Shown: piece after piece, positions 22,217 to 33,051 of the stretch | How positions within the stretch are numbered: position 1 is the stretch's first letter | How the letters are laid out: every line of letters begins with the position of its first letter | Notes under the pieces: model-generated | Database searches by the model: none | What the model was told of the DNA's origin: nothing | Seen by the model: the letters and a program-made list of their open reading frames with translations, nothing else | Translations under genes and position numbers: made by a program | Assembly: GCF_003171515.1 (NCBI RefSeq) | Contig: NC_089399.1 | Location: 434,001 to 498,000, forward strand | Reading direction: 5' to 3' | From: Pyrenophora tritici-repentis | Lineage: Eukaryota; Ascomycota; Dothideomycetes; Pleosporales; Pleosporaceae | Length of the DNA stretch: 64,000 bases

Positions 22217-23435
22217 TAGGCCTTGCGGGATCCCATGGCCCATGAATTTCATTCTTGTATTTTTGAAGGCCGATGAGCCACCAGCTGCAGATGCCCATAC
22301 TGAGGAACGTGAGAATGCCACCTAAAATTGCTCCGGCCAAGAATGCACCACTGCCGTTTCCCGTGAGGACAACGAATAGACCACCCCATGCGCCTGTTAT
22401 CAGAGTGATGGTTAGGGCAAGATGCCCCCACGGTGACCGGGCGCGGAGCTGTCGACGGAAAATTGGAAATAAGCCATATATCTCGATGGAGAATAAAGTC
22501 AATGAAAACACATGAGTAGTGGACGGTAAACGCGAGGCAAGAACAGCCGACGCCATCATCGCAGAATTCGTGGATATTGAGGCTGGTAAGCTGTAAGAGC
22601 AACAGTTAGCCATATGTAGCATAAGGAGACAGATTGCTCATACTGTGCACCTGTGCCCCCGCTGTAATCGAAAAAGGCGACATTCATCATGAGCAGCCAT
22701 GTGCTCAAAGCCCATATCGAATCACTTGTAGTGGAACGAGTGAGTGACTTGAGGATTGGACTCAGCCCAAGTAGAGCTGCATAGATCAATACGGCTGATT
22801 TTGCGGTTGCGATGCGTTGTTGAGTTCGGAGAGAGTGAGCTTGTGGCGCACTCGATGTAGATTGCTCTGTATCTGATGTGGGCACATTCGCGATACTGTC
22901 GAATTCTTGACCCATCCAGTGATCCCACAAAAGCCACGCCAGAACGGTGCATATACTAGCCCACCCGACCACTGCAATGGGAGACACCCTGTTTTGGATG
23001 ATGGCTACAAAACAGCAGCAGAATATGATGACAGATGCAAGATGCTGCACGATGACTGTGGCATCTGACATGAGCGACCAGAACTCGTATGGCTGTAGCC
23101 GTGGATTTCTCTGGAGGTGATCCAGAAAAGTTGTCTCATCTGTATAGTTGTCGGGAACTGCGCAAATTAGAATTGGCTTTCTGTAAGCTTATGTGCGACT
23201 TACAAGGCTGCTTGAACCATAATAGCTTCTTATAGTTGCCTTTTGTTGGACGTGTTGCTATCCGCGACACGCTTTTTCTTTTCCTACCAGTGGTTGCAAA
23301 GGATGCCCCTTCGGGACCAAGCAGCCGATTCGCATACATTCCATAGATTACAATGTATGTCAAATGCAAGTGTGCAATGTGAGCAACGATGTTGGAGCGA
23401 TTAAGAAGTTTAGTTGGGGTAGGACGCGACATCAT
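22194..23435 (-). CDS. GPI2: GPI2/PIG-C, subunit of GPI-GlcNAc transferase
   Basis: Exons 23435-23204, 23157-22644 and 22590-22194 give 380 residues. The diagnostic block is KKLLWFKQPFPDNYTD, then FLDHLQRNPRLQPYEFWSLMSD, followed by about eight membrane helices including FFDYSGG, STNSAMMASAVLASRL and the Trp-rich C-terminus. Gpi2/PIG-C belongs to the ER complex that adds GlcNAc to phosphatidylinositol, the first step of GPI-anchor synthesis. The first ~70 residues are not conserved, so the true start may be one of the later ATGs (for example the codon near 23339). The gene is read in the same direction as carRA and begins 61 bp after the carRA stop; nothing suggests it belongs to the carotenoid pathway. 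Confidence 0.9.
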
Positions 23436-23495
23436 CCTGCACGTGCGCGGTTGTTTCCGATTTATTTCCGAACGTTTAACTCATCTAATATTACA

Positions 23496-25415
23496 TTATT
23501 TACTGTTCAGTGTTCTCCAAGCTACCATTATCCTCCTCGACTTCGGTACGGTAGCGCGACCAGCCTTCACTTGGTATTGTTCACTTCTTAGGATCCGTCC
23601 GATTTCCATATAACTCTCCACCGCAACCCGGATAGGACCTCTGGCCTCGATTGGCAAACGCTCGATGGAATCTTTGGCCTTCTCGTAGACAGAGAAAGCA
23701 TGGTTTAGGAGGTGCTTACGTAGAGTCTGAATCTGAGCTTGATTCGGCTTCTTCAGCACGTCATCGTAGCTAAGTCCCGCTTCAGAAAGCCAATTCAAGG
23801 GAAGATATACACGACCAATCTGAGCGTCTACTTCTATATCTCGCGCAATATTGACGTACTGCAACGCCACGCCCATACTGTTGCCAGCAGCAACTATCAC
23901 GTTCTTCTCTTCAGTATCCAATGTACTAGGATACCAATAGAAGATGAGCTGAATGCACATTTGAGCTACAGTACCTGCCACACGTTCCGAGTACACGCGC
24001 AGATCCTCCATGGTCCTGATAATTGGTCCCTGTTGAAAGGCCAGGTCCATTTCGAATCCATGCAGCAGATCCTCCAGTGGCTGGGGCGACAGTTTGGTGG
24101 CAGGCAGTTGTAGAAGTGCAGACTGTGTGCTAGGTGGGAAGTCGTCGCATATTTGGCTGTGCACTACAGACTGTGGTAACTTGTCGCTGTACACATTGTT
24201 TAGAAACTTGCGCATTTTTGCTATCCAAGCCCTAGCTTCGTCGGCATCGGAAGCGTTGTCCACCAAGTCATCGGCAACGCGACAAAACGAGTAAAGTAAT
24301 AGTAGGTCCGCGCGTAATGGACCAGGAAAGGTAGCAGAGGCAAGGTAAAAGCTGCGGCTTTTGCGCTTCAGACGATTCACAGCTTCGTCGAGGCCCTTGA
24401 TGCGCGCGTCATGGTACTTTGAGCAGGGAGTAAGCAGGGCGCGCATCAAAAGAACAGGCGAGGGCAACAGTGACGGGCCCGTGAACAGGTGTGGGAATGT
24501 GTACAGCACAGCGAGAGCATTGTCAAACGCCAATTGGCCGAATACTATGAGGGCATTAGTGGCGAGGAAGAAGAGAGCCTCTTCAATCTCGAGACCATCC
24601 CATAGGTGAAGTCCATATTTGGTGCCTGTGCTGATTACCCAGGTTCCTCTGCGCAGTGCCAGTGTATCCACTACCCATAGGTACAGGGTCGGGAGGAAAA
24701 TGGGCAAGGCGGTATTGGTCACAGGAAGAGCCAGGATGAATTGATATGCAAGGGACCTGCTTCTGATTAGTGGCCAGAAGAAACAATTGCGGTAGTGATT
24801 GGCATACCATAACATCAGTAGGAAAGGGCCAGCCCAAACCAAAATGAGGCCGGTATATGTGCCCAGGCCTCCATGTCTAATGCATCGCCAACCCCATGCA
24901 ATCAAGGCCAGAAAGAAGACTTGGCCGGCAAGGCGCATATATCGCCATTGACGTCGGGCGGCGCCGCGTTCGGTGTTGAGGTAGACGGGCTGGAAGGTGG
25001 GCCTGCTGAGGAGGAGATAGAGGAGCGAGGTGTTGTACGTCTGTATGATGAAAAAGAAGACCTCTTCAAGCGGTATATCACAGAGCTTTGGGCCAATGAT
25101 AACGTGAGTGGGGTAGCTCCAAATGCCGGTGCGAATGAGGTACGAGTCCCATGGTATCGTTGAAGCAACAGCGATCTGGGGCGTCAGCACATGGCGGCGT
25201 GGTCGGCAATCAGCCGTTGGCGGTGAAAGTACATACAGAAACTAGATAACCAACTTTATACACGTCGAGCTTGGTGAAGAAGGGACGGTACAGCCAGGTG
25301 AGCAGGACAGCCGGAGGGATGGTGTACTTGAGATGACTAGCCGTCACAGTCAGCCATTGCCGTGTATCACAGCGCAGAGGCACGTCACGTACACGAGCGC
25401 GTAGTCAAAGCCCAT
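23496..25415 (-). CDS. carRA: CarRA, bifunctional lycopene cyclase/phytoene synthase
   Basis: Exons 25415-25384, 25336-25237 and 25175-23496 join to 603 residues, close to other fungal CarRA proteins. The N-terminal R domain has about six to seven membrane helices and two lycopene-cyclase repeats with conserved acidic pairs ([15 protein letters not shown] near residue 70 and [13 protein letters not shown] near 190-200). The C-terminal A domain is a phytoene/squalene synthase with both Mg-diphosphate motifs: RVADDLVDN at about residue 345 and NIARDIEVD at about 487. It should make phytoene from two geranylgeranyl diphosphates and later cyclise the desaturated product. The start at 25415 matches the family's short MG..YA N-terminus; an upstream in-frame extension lacks family similarity. 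It shares a divergent promoter with carX. Confidence 0.95.
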
Positions 25416-25959
25416 GATGGCGCCGTTGAGCAAGAGGAAGTAGCCAGCACAATGTACTGTACAAGCGGCTTCACTCACTCGTAGATCCAATGCAGGGGGA
25501 CTGACTAGACTGCGGCTGGCAGATGACAGGCACAGGCGCAGGATCTGGCGAAGAGGATTCCATGGTGGAGCTTCTTTTGCTAGAACACAGCGACGGCAGA
25601 CGGGGCTGCACGCCCGAGGTCTAACATGCCATGCACCCAAATCGGCCTAGCGTACCAGTATCCGCCTCAACGTGACATCATCATCTCTCCACCCCGATCC
25701 GATTCACAATCCCAATCCGACGCGTCCGGCGCAGTGCCCGCACCACCGTGAAACCTGGCAATCGAGCATCATGCCCCCTCTTCTTTAATCCATATCCTGC
25801 CGGTGCCGCACCGAGGCCAAGGCCGCGGCGCTATGGCGAGTGACATGTGAATACCGGGCATGGCGCTTTTGTACTAATGGATGCTTGCGCCGTTGACCGT
25901 ACCAGCTGTTTCTGCACCAGTTCGTCGACCGATGCTGCCAAGATATCTATACAGTCGCC
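25416..25959. promoter_or_regulatory. Bidirectional carRA/carX promoter region
   Basis: These 544 bp separate the divergent carRA and carX start codons and must drive both genes. Carotenoid genes of this type are usually induced by light through the White Collar complex. A GATCC/CGATT pair at 25696-25705 resembles the GATNC...CGATN light-response element; this is a motif match only. A TGACATCATCA-like stretch lies at about 25672-25684. Confidence 0.5.
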
Positions 25960-28157
25960 ATGTCCCAGACTGGCCAGCCCAACGACAAGTCACCGAGACA
26001 CCCGTAAGCACCCCCCCTCTCTCTGCCCTCTTCCCCTCTCTGTACCCCGACTCTTCCCCTCACTTGGTCTAACCACCTGCCAGGTACCTTTCTGGTAACT
26101 TTGCGTCTGTCACTTCAACATGTCCGCCCACACCCGTCACATGGTCCGGCCATATTCCGGACGAGCTGCTCGGCGGCATGTACGTCCGTAACGGCGGCAA
26201 TCCCGTGACTAACGACGACCTTGGCCGTGAGGCCCACTGGTTCGATGGCGACGGCATGCTCTCGGGCGTGTGGTTCAGTCGCGCCCACGATGCTGCTGCC
26301 AAGCCTGTTGTCAACTTCGTCAACCAATTCATCTTGACCGATGTCTATCTCACCGCCATCCAAAACCCCACGCTCCGCACGCCCATCCTGCCCAGCATTT
26401 CAACCCTCGTCAACCCCGCATCCAGCTTGCTGTTCATCCTCTGGCGAATCTTGCGCACTGTTCTCGTCGTACTCTACACCCATCTGTCGGGATCTGCACG
26501 AGCCATCAAGCGAATAAGCGTGGCTAATACCAGCATCCTGTTCCACGATGGACGTGCACTGGCAACCTGCGAAAGCGGTCCCCCGATGCGCATTGCCTTG
26601 CCCAGCCTGGAAACGGTGGGCTGGTTTGATGGGCACGAGGCCGAAGGTGAGGCTACCCCGCAAGACGAAACTTCCAGTCGCGACGCACAGAAAGAATGTT
26701 TTGGAGGTACCGGTTTGCTCAGCTGGATGAATGAGTGGACTACCGGACATCCAAAAGTTGACACAGTGACCGATGAGCTGGTTCTCTTTCACTGCAACTT
26801 TGTTCCGCCTTATGTACACTACTCTTTACTTCCGGCCAAGGGCAACAGTAAGAGCAAATCAGAAAAGGAGGCGATCCTCAACGCTGCCGTCCCCGGTTGC
26901 TCCGGTGGGCGGCTTATGCACGACTTTGGTGTATCCAGGCACCACACAGTCATCCTCGATCTGCCGCTTTCTCTCACGCCTCTAAACTTGGCCAAGAACA
27001 AACCGATCGTTGTGTATGAACCCGAGAAACCCGCCAGATTCGGCGTATTTCCTCGTCGGCAACCTGGTCTAGTACGATGGTTCGAGACACGCGGTTGCTG
27101 CATCTTTCATACGGCAAATGCATGGGACGAATTCGATGGTAGCGACGATGTGGTAGCGGTGAATCTCCTGGCATGTCGTCTGACTTCGGCATCTCTCGTG
27201 TTTAGTGCAGCTAACCTCCCGCCGCCCCCACACCCAAATCGCGAATCGACGACGCGCAATAGACCCATGTCTTTCTTTGCCAAGTACGATGACGAGGACC
27301 ATGCTAAAGATCCTGAAAAACCATTCTTGGACGACACTTCGCCATTGTTGGAACGGAACACATCCATATCTCATTACGACGACTCAGGTCCCGCGACAAT
27401 CCCCAATATACCCATCTCACATGATGACGAGGAGCAATGTCGGCTGTATTACTACCGTTTCTTACTGAGTCCTGGCTCTACGAATACGATCACCCACGAG
27501 TTTGCACTGTCGGCCATATCCTTCGAGTTCCCTACGGTTTCACCGCTCACGGAAATGTCACGCGCACGCTATGTCTACGGCTGCAGCACTGTGATCGAAT
27601 CTTTCGGCGCAGCGCTAGGCAAGGCTACTAAGATCGATGTACTAGTAAGAATTGACGTGCAGACTCTGCTTGCTCGCGCGGATGATTCCGCACCTGAAGC
27701 AATCTCTGGTTGTGTCGACAACCGTAACATTGATGAGGTCCTTGCGTCGAAGGATGCCAATGATCCTATCAAGGCATTCAGGCTTCCACCCAATCACTTT
27801 GGACAAGAAGCTAGATTTGTGCCTCGCAAGGCCACAGGGCAAGGTGACGTCGCGTTAGCTGAGGAAGACGGATATCTGCTCTTCTATGTCTTCAACGAGG
27901 ACCAACTGGACGAAGAAGGCGAGTGCAAACCAGACGCGAGAAGTGAGCTATGGGTCTTGGATGCGCGCGATATGCAAACCGTTGTTTGCAAGGTACAACT
28001 CCAGACCCGCATACCGTACGGCCTGCATGGCAATTGGTTCACTGAAGAGGACATATCACGCCAGCGGGATGTCCAAACACTAAGATCTGAGACCCACCAC
28101 CCATCTGATAGTAGATGGAGCCATTTGCAAAAGTCGATCATTAGCTACCTTGGCTAG
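25960..28157 (+). CDS. carX: CarX, retinal-forming carotenoid oxygenase
   Basis: Exons 25960-26003 and 26084-28157 give 705 residues. It is a carotenoid cleavage oxygenase of the fungal CarX type: YLSGNFA, GGMYVRNGGNP, AHWFDGDGMLSGVWF, NQFILTD, and RISVANTSILFHDGRALATCESGPP. The four histidines expected to hold the iron are visible: His237 (TGHPKVD), His294 (MHDFG), His357 (FHTANAW) and His663 (GLHGNW). By family, CarX splits beta-carotene at the central double bond into two retinal molecules. The position next to carRA and carO supports CarX rather than the torulene-cleaving CarT. A poorly conserved acidic insert covers about residues 400-460. The start was chosen by the short first exon that splices to the RHPYLSGNF block. 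Confidence 0.95.
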
Positions 28158-29009
28158 TAAGGCCTGGACTCTTTCTCCGTTTAGTCATAATAATAATGCC
28201 AGTACACTTATGCAAAAGTCAGCCATCATGTGCACACCGATCTTTGTACCGATTTGTATCCAACATGTCTCTCCTCGTGTATCCACACTTGGCATCGTTG
28301 TAGGGGAGCGCACACTTGCGATACCCTTCGAGGAAGTAAAACCCTCATACCCTCGTAGATGCAGCCTCGGCATCGCCGTGTACATGACAGATTCTGCCAA
28401 TGGCAGTAGCGCCCGCACCCAGTGTACTGTAAACACCCCAGCACGACACACGACAGCACACGACAGATCAGCCTGAGCGCACCCATGTAGGAGGCATTTT
28501 TATGCAACGTCAGGAGATCAAAATACTGACGTATGATTTGCCGGCCAATTGCCGATTTGCGCATCATGCGATTGATGTGAAATCAAGCTCAGGAGATTTA
28601 CGTGATAAAGCTTAATGATGATAGCGGGGCCTCTAAGTGGTGTGACGGGTACGGCCTCGCGCTAGGTTCTACATGACGTTTACCTCGAAACCCACCCTCC
28701 GAGCGCGATCAAGCCGTGGGGAACTAGGTGTTAGTAACCCTTTGCCGCATCCGACGTATCCGATTCGTTGATCATTTCATTCGATATGCCTGGGCAGCTC
28801 GATCGTACGAGCAGTTTCGACGTGTGCAGATCTGCTACACATATGTCGTCATGACGACTGGATGATCCCTTTGTTGCGTTGCAGGGCGCCAAAACATGAT
28901 ATAGCCTGGAAGCCCTGCGGCTGCCTTACTCTGACCATTGTATCTTCTTGGTATTCAGCTATTCATCCATCAAGCTTTTTTGTTACGCCATCAACAGGGA
29001 ACCAAGGCC
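28158..29009. promoter_or_regulatory. carX-carO intergenic region with CGAT-type sites
   Basis: An 852-bp region holding the carX 3' UTR and the carO promoter. Between 28761 and 28805, about 210-250 bp upstream of the carO ATG, four GAT-core sites cluster (CGATT, GATC, CGATA, CGATCG). They could serve as White Collar or GATA-factor sites; this is not proven. No gene is seen. Confidence 0.4.
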
Positions 29010-30158
29010 ATGATGGATTTCGTACGCAGGAACGATGCTCTTGATCTCAACAGTATGCTCCCTTGGTTTGAAGCTGATCTTCATGTTCACGCCTAACAAC
29101 TGATAGCCAATACCGTCAACGGTAGGACGGCTGATATCGCCATCACCACTCATGGCTCAGATTTCTACTTTGCCATCTGCGCCGTCATGGGCTTCGCTGG
29201 ATTCGCGTTTGTAATCCTCGGCCAGCGCAAGGCGCGTCGCGACCGTCTATTCCACTACTTGACTGCTGCGGTAGTCTTCGTTGCCGCCATTGCTTACTGT
29301 AAGTAAACTTCAGAGACAAGATTTGTCTGTACAGTGCCCTAACGTCAACGCTAGTTACCATGGGTTCCAACTTGGGCTTCACCCCCATCCGCGTCGAGTT
29401 CTTCAGGGACGACTCCGTGGTCCGTGGAACCTACCGTGCCGTCTACTATGCTCGATACATTGATTGGTTCATCACAACTCCTCTCTTGTTGCTCGATCTA
29501 TTGTTGACCGCGGGCACACCTTGGCCCACCACGATGTTCGTCATTGCTGTTGATGAGATCATGATTATCACTGGACTCATTGGTGCCCTTATCGACAACC
29601 GCTACAAGTGGGCGTACTTTGTCTTTGGCTGCGTCGCTCTCTTCTACATCGTCTACCACCTTGTTTGGGAATCTCGCCTACAAGCTAAGAAGTTTGGCCG
29701 CGATGTTGAGAGGTGCTTCCTCATGTGCGGAAGTTTGACTGCTTTCCTCTGGCTCCTGTACCCAATTGCTTGGGGTGTCTGCGAGGGCGCGTAAGTTTTG
29801 CTCTGAACATTACTATTGGGACCTTCAGTTGCTAATTCGTTTTGTAGTAACCTTGTTGCTCCCGACAGTGAGGCCGTATTCTACGGTGTACTTGACTTTT
29901 TGGCCAAGCCCATCTTTGGTGCTCTTCTCTTGTGGGGCCACAGGGACATTGACCCTGCTCGTCTTGGTCTTGCTATCAGGGATTACGATGGTGATGCCGT
30001 TGTACACGAGAAGGTTAAGCCTGTAAGTCAACCCCTCCAAGCTTATTACTCCTCTTCATCTGTCACGCCACTTCATCAATTCATGAACTTCGCTAATCAC
30101 TCATCCCCATCAGGCTCAAAACCATAGCGCCGCACCCCCAGTCGATGCCACCGTCTAG
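29010..30158 (+). CDS. carO: CarO, microbial-type rhodopsin (likely proton pump)
   Basis: Exons 29010-29052, 29107-29298, 29355-29790, 29848-30022 and 30114-30158 give 296 residues with seven membrane helices. The pump residues are complete: Arg112 and Asp115 in ARYIDWF (proton acceptor), Thr119, Asp126 (donor), Asp145, Trp211, Tyr214, Trp218, Asp240, and the retinal-binding Lys244 in FLAKPIF. Glu222 and Glu232 match the two proton-release glutamates of bacteriorhodopsin. The triad Asp-Thr-Asp predicts an outward light-driven proton pump, like the Leptosphaeria rhodopsin, rather than a slow-cycling sensor. CarX next door would supply its retinal. Two Met codons lie in tandem at the start; the last exon adds a short polar tail. 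Confidence 0.95.
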
Positions 30159-30657
30159 GCTATATCGAGAACAACTCACAAGCCTCATAAAATGAATGGA
30201 AGGAGAATGTATTGTGGAAGTAGTAATGATGTAATATGGTAATGCAGAGGCATGTTGTTGATGTGGTCGGCAAACCCCAGACTGGGGGAAGGAAGTCGTC
30301 GATTTGAGGCTTTTATGACTTGATGCTTAATATACCCATTGGTCCTTCTTTAGTCTAATACCACTCACTCTAAGTAATCACGCTATCAGCGTTGGAAATC
30401 TACTCTGAGCGTTGAAATCATCTACCTCTAGTTGTTGTGCAATCTTTCTATGCGAATGATGTCGTCACGGGAGTGAGTGGGCTAGCAATAGCGAGGGTGA
30501 GGCGTCCATGTGCTCGTTCGAACTTGTTCAGAGATGGTGAGTCTGGTTAGCTTATTGGGCTTCTTCACGGTTGTTCACAACGATTGCATGTTAGTTGGAG
30601 ATGAGAATGGATTATACAACAGCAGGAAGTATTAATGCGCTAGAGATTCACCTGCCA
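30159..30657. other. Convergent gap between carO and carB
   Basis: 499 bp holding the two 3' UTRs of the converging genes. No coding or repeat signal seen. Confidence 0.4.
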
Positions 30658-32523
30658 TTACCAGTCACCCATCAACCCACCACCATTGCGAGAAACCCAG
30701 GCTCCCGATGCAACAACAGTCATAAACACACTCAACAGGATCCAAACCAACCAACTCAAATACGGTCCGTTTTGCGTACGATCCAAGTGACTTGTTGAAC
30801 CTTGCTTTTTCTGTGAAGTAGTTGCTTTGCCCCATGGGATGTAAGACTCCTGGTGGCGGTCCTCCAATATCTGTTCCGCGACCAATTTTGCACCAGCCAA
30901 TACAATGGGCACACCAGTTCCGGGATGCGTGCTGGCGCCGACAAAGTACAGGTCCTCGATGGACCGATGCTTTGTCTTGGGCCTGAAGCTCAGGACGTTG
31001 AAGAATGAATGGCTCAGACCGAGGATAGCGCCGCGGTCGAGATTGAAGGCGGATTTCCACGTTGGCGGCGTGTTGATTGTTTCCTCGATAATGTGGGGAC
31101 CGAGAGATATCTTGAGGCGAGCCTCCATGATTTTGAGGATCATGCTGCGTGCTGTAGCGACCATGGTATCCCAGTCTTGCGTTAGGCCGTTTGTGCCTTT
31201 CGACCCTTTATGGGCGTCCGTGAAGGAGTCCTGCAAGTGTCCAACGGGTACCAGGATAACGAGGGAGTCGCATCCTTCAGGGGCAGCAGAAGGGTCGACA
31301 CGGGAGGGAACGTTGACATAGAAGCTCGGCTGGTCTGGTATCAAGTGCTGCTTGAAGATGCTGTCAAAGCTTTCCTTGTAGTCTTCTGCAAGGAAAATGT
31401 TATGAGCGCTGAGTTCGGTGAATTGTCGGTCTAAAGCCCAATAGAAGGATATACTGGAGCAAGAAGCCTGGCGTTTGAGGAGAGACCGTCCAAATGAGCT
31501 GCAAGGCAGGAGTCGACTGTATGCATAGGCTAGATCTGCATTGCAGACCACCACGTCAGCGGTCAAGGGTTTCTTGTTGTCGTCCTCGAAAACAATGCCA
31601 GTTGCACGCTTGCCATCGGCTGATAGCTGGATGTTTCTAATGGGGCTGTCGAACATGTATTCTACACCCAATCGTTCACCAATATTGACAAGGGCCTCAA
31701 CCACCTGAAACAGTTAGCCTTTAGTCGTCCATATGCAATCATGTGACAAACCTTGTGGAAACCGCCTATGGGATACCAGATACCCTCTGCTAGTTCGGTG
31801 TATTGTAACAGACTATACGTTCCTGGAGCATCAAACGGGCTCATACCCATGTACATACTCGCAAACGTAAAGACTCTGCGCAGCCTCTCCGTCCAAAAGT
31901 ATTTACTTGCACGATAGTAGATACTCTCAAATGGGTGAAGTTCAAACAGATGCATCAGGAAAGCCGGCCGGACCATGCTAAGCAGAGAGTAAAAGTTCTT
32001 CCTCAGCACGTGGATAATGGAAACCTCGTAATGGCGATGCGATTCTTGCAAAAAGGAGAGATAGCGCTCAAAGCCATCTTTACCCTCGAATCGTTCAATC
32101 TCCTCTTTCATGATGGAAATGTCCGTCGACAACTTGAACGACGTGTCGTCGTGGAAATGGACATTGTAATTGGGTTCGCATTTGACGAGCTTGACGCCCT
32201 CTGCGTCGAGCGTCGTACCCAGGTCCTCGAAGGTCTCGTGGAAAAAGCGAGGCAGGAGTAGTAAGCTCGGACCCTGGTCGAATCTCTGTTGTAGTATCAT
32301 CAGCGTTGGGGAACGTGGGCAAAGGTAGCGCAACAACGGGTCAGCCTACATAGCCTTTACGATGTATCAAGCTGCATCTTCCTCCCGAAAATCCATTCTT
32401 CTCCACTACAGTGACCTTGCACCCGGCTGCTGCGAGACGAGCTGCGAGGGCCACGCCTCCAGCACCAGCACCGACGACGATGACACTAGGGGGTTTACCC
32501 TGGCTTTCAAAGTGGTCTCCCAT
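30658..32523 (-). CDS. carB: CarB, phytoene desaturase
   Basis: Exons 32523-32350, 32285-31752 and 31704-30658 give 584 residues. The N-terminal dinucleotide fold VIVVGAGAGGVALAARLAAAG binds FAD, followed by EKNGFSGGRC and RFDQGPSLLLLP. The C-terminal signature DLYFVGASTHPGTGVPIVLAGAKL is the bacterial/fungal CrtI-type phytoene desaturase motif. A single hydrophobic helix near the end (LVWILLSVFMTVVASGAW) probably anchors the enzyme. It should carry out four or five successive desaturations of phytoene, giving lycopene and possibly the torulene precursor. Length and motifs are intact. It completes a set of four genes able to make retinal and the protein that uses it. Confidence 0.95.
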
Positions 32524-33051
32524 CTTAGCGGACTGGCAGTTTGTGCAAGGTTAACGGCACACCTGCGAGATGAAGGTTGTAGAGAAGACGCGCCGTGCCA
32601 CACTCGGGTGTTGTGGGAACAGTGCACAGAGTCATGACGTCTACACAAAATCAATAAGACTAGTCAGACATGTTTACCACTTTCATGGAGCTTGTCGGCC
32701 TGTTTGAGCAGCACGTGAAAGCCGCTTGCCATAGATAAGCCGACTTCTCGTCGCGGTCGCGGTGGTGCTATTCCTCCGCCCCCGCACGACGACGGATAGC
32801 TCGGAAATCACCCGAACTTTGACGCGAATAGCTCTTTCCACGCGCCGAGCTTTTGCATGTTTTGATTCGTGAAGGCTTGGCGAATCAACAGATGATTGCT
32901 TGGCAGGACGAGAATGAGCTGACATGATGTCACGCTTTTGCAACAACGGCCGTACACGGGACTCAGCGGCATATAGGCAAGTGTTGTTATCATATTCAAA
33001 GAGGCTAAATCGATGAATTAAAAGTTACTATTAGCCAATTGGCTGATTACT
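32524..33051. promoter_or_regulatory. carB upstream region
   Basis: 528 bp between the carB start and the stop of the next minus-strand gene; it should contain the carB promoter. A perfect 12-bp palindrome with a CCAAT core (AGCCAATTGGCT) lies at 33033-33044, but nearer to the phosphatase stop than to carB. No GATC/CGAT cluster like that before carO was seen. Confidence 0.35.

Noticed and set aside
22194..23435. GPI2 as a fifth member of the carotenoid cluster
   Set aside because: It is adjacent and on the same strand as carRA, but it encodes a GPI-anchor enzyme subunit with no link to carotenoids.
25416..25640. In-frame N-terminal extension of carRA up to 25640
   Set aside because: The extension is Cys/Arg-rich and unlike CarRA, which normally begins with a short MG..YA segment; the ATG at 25415 fits this.
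28150..28567. Overlapping frames on both strands after carX
   Set aside because: Neither frame shows a domain or codon pattern; treated as carX 3' UTR and intergenic DNA.
33033..33044. Perfect 12-bp palindrome with a CCAAT core as a carB operator
   Set aside because: It lies just after the phosphatase stop codon and about 510 bp from the carB start; a single short palindrome is expected by chance.
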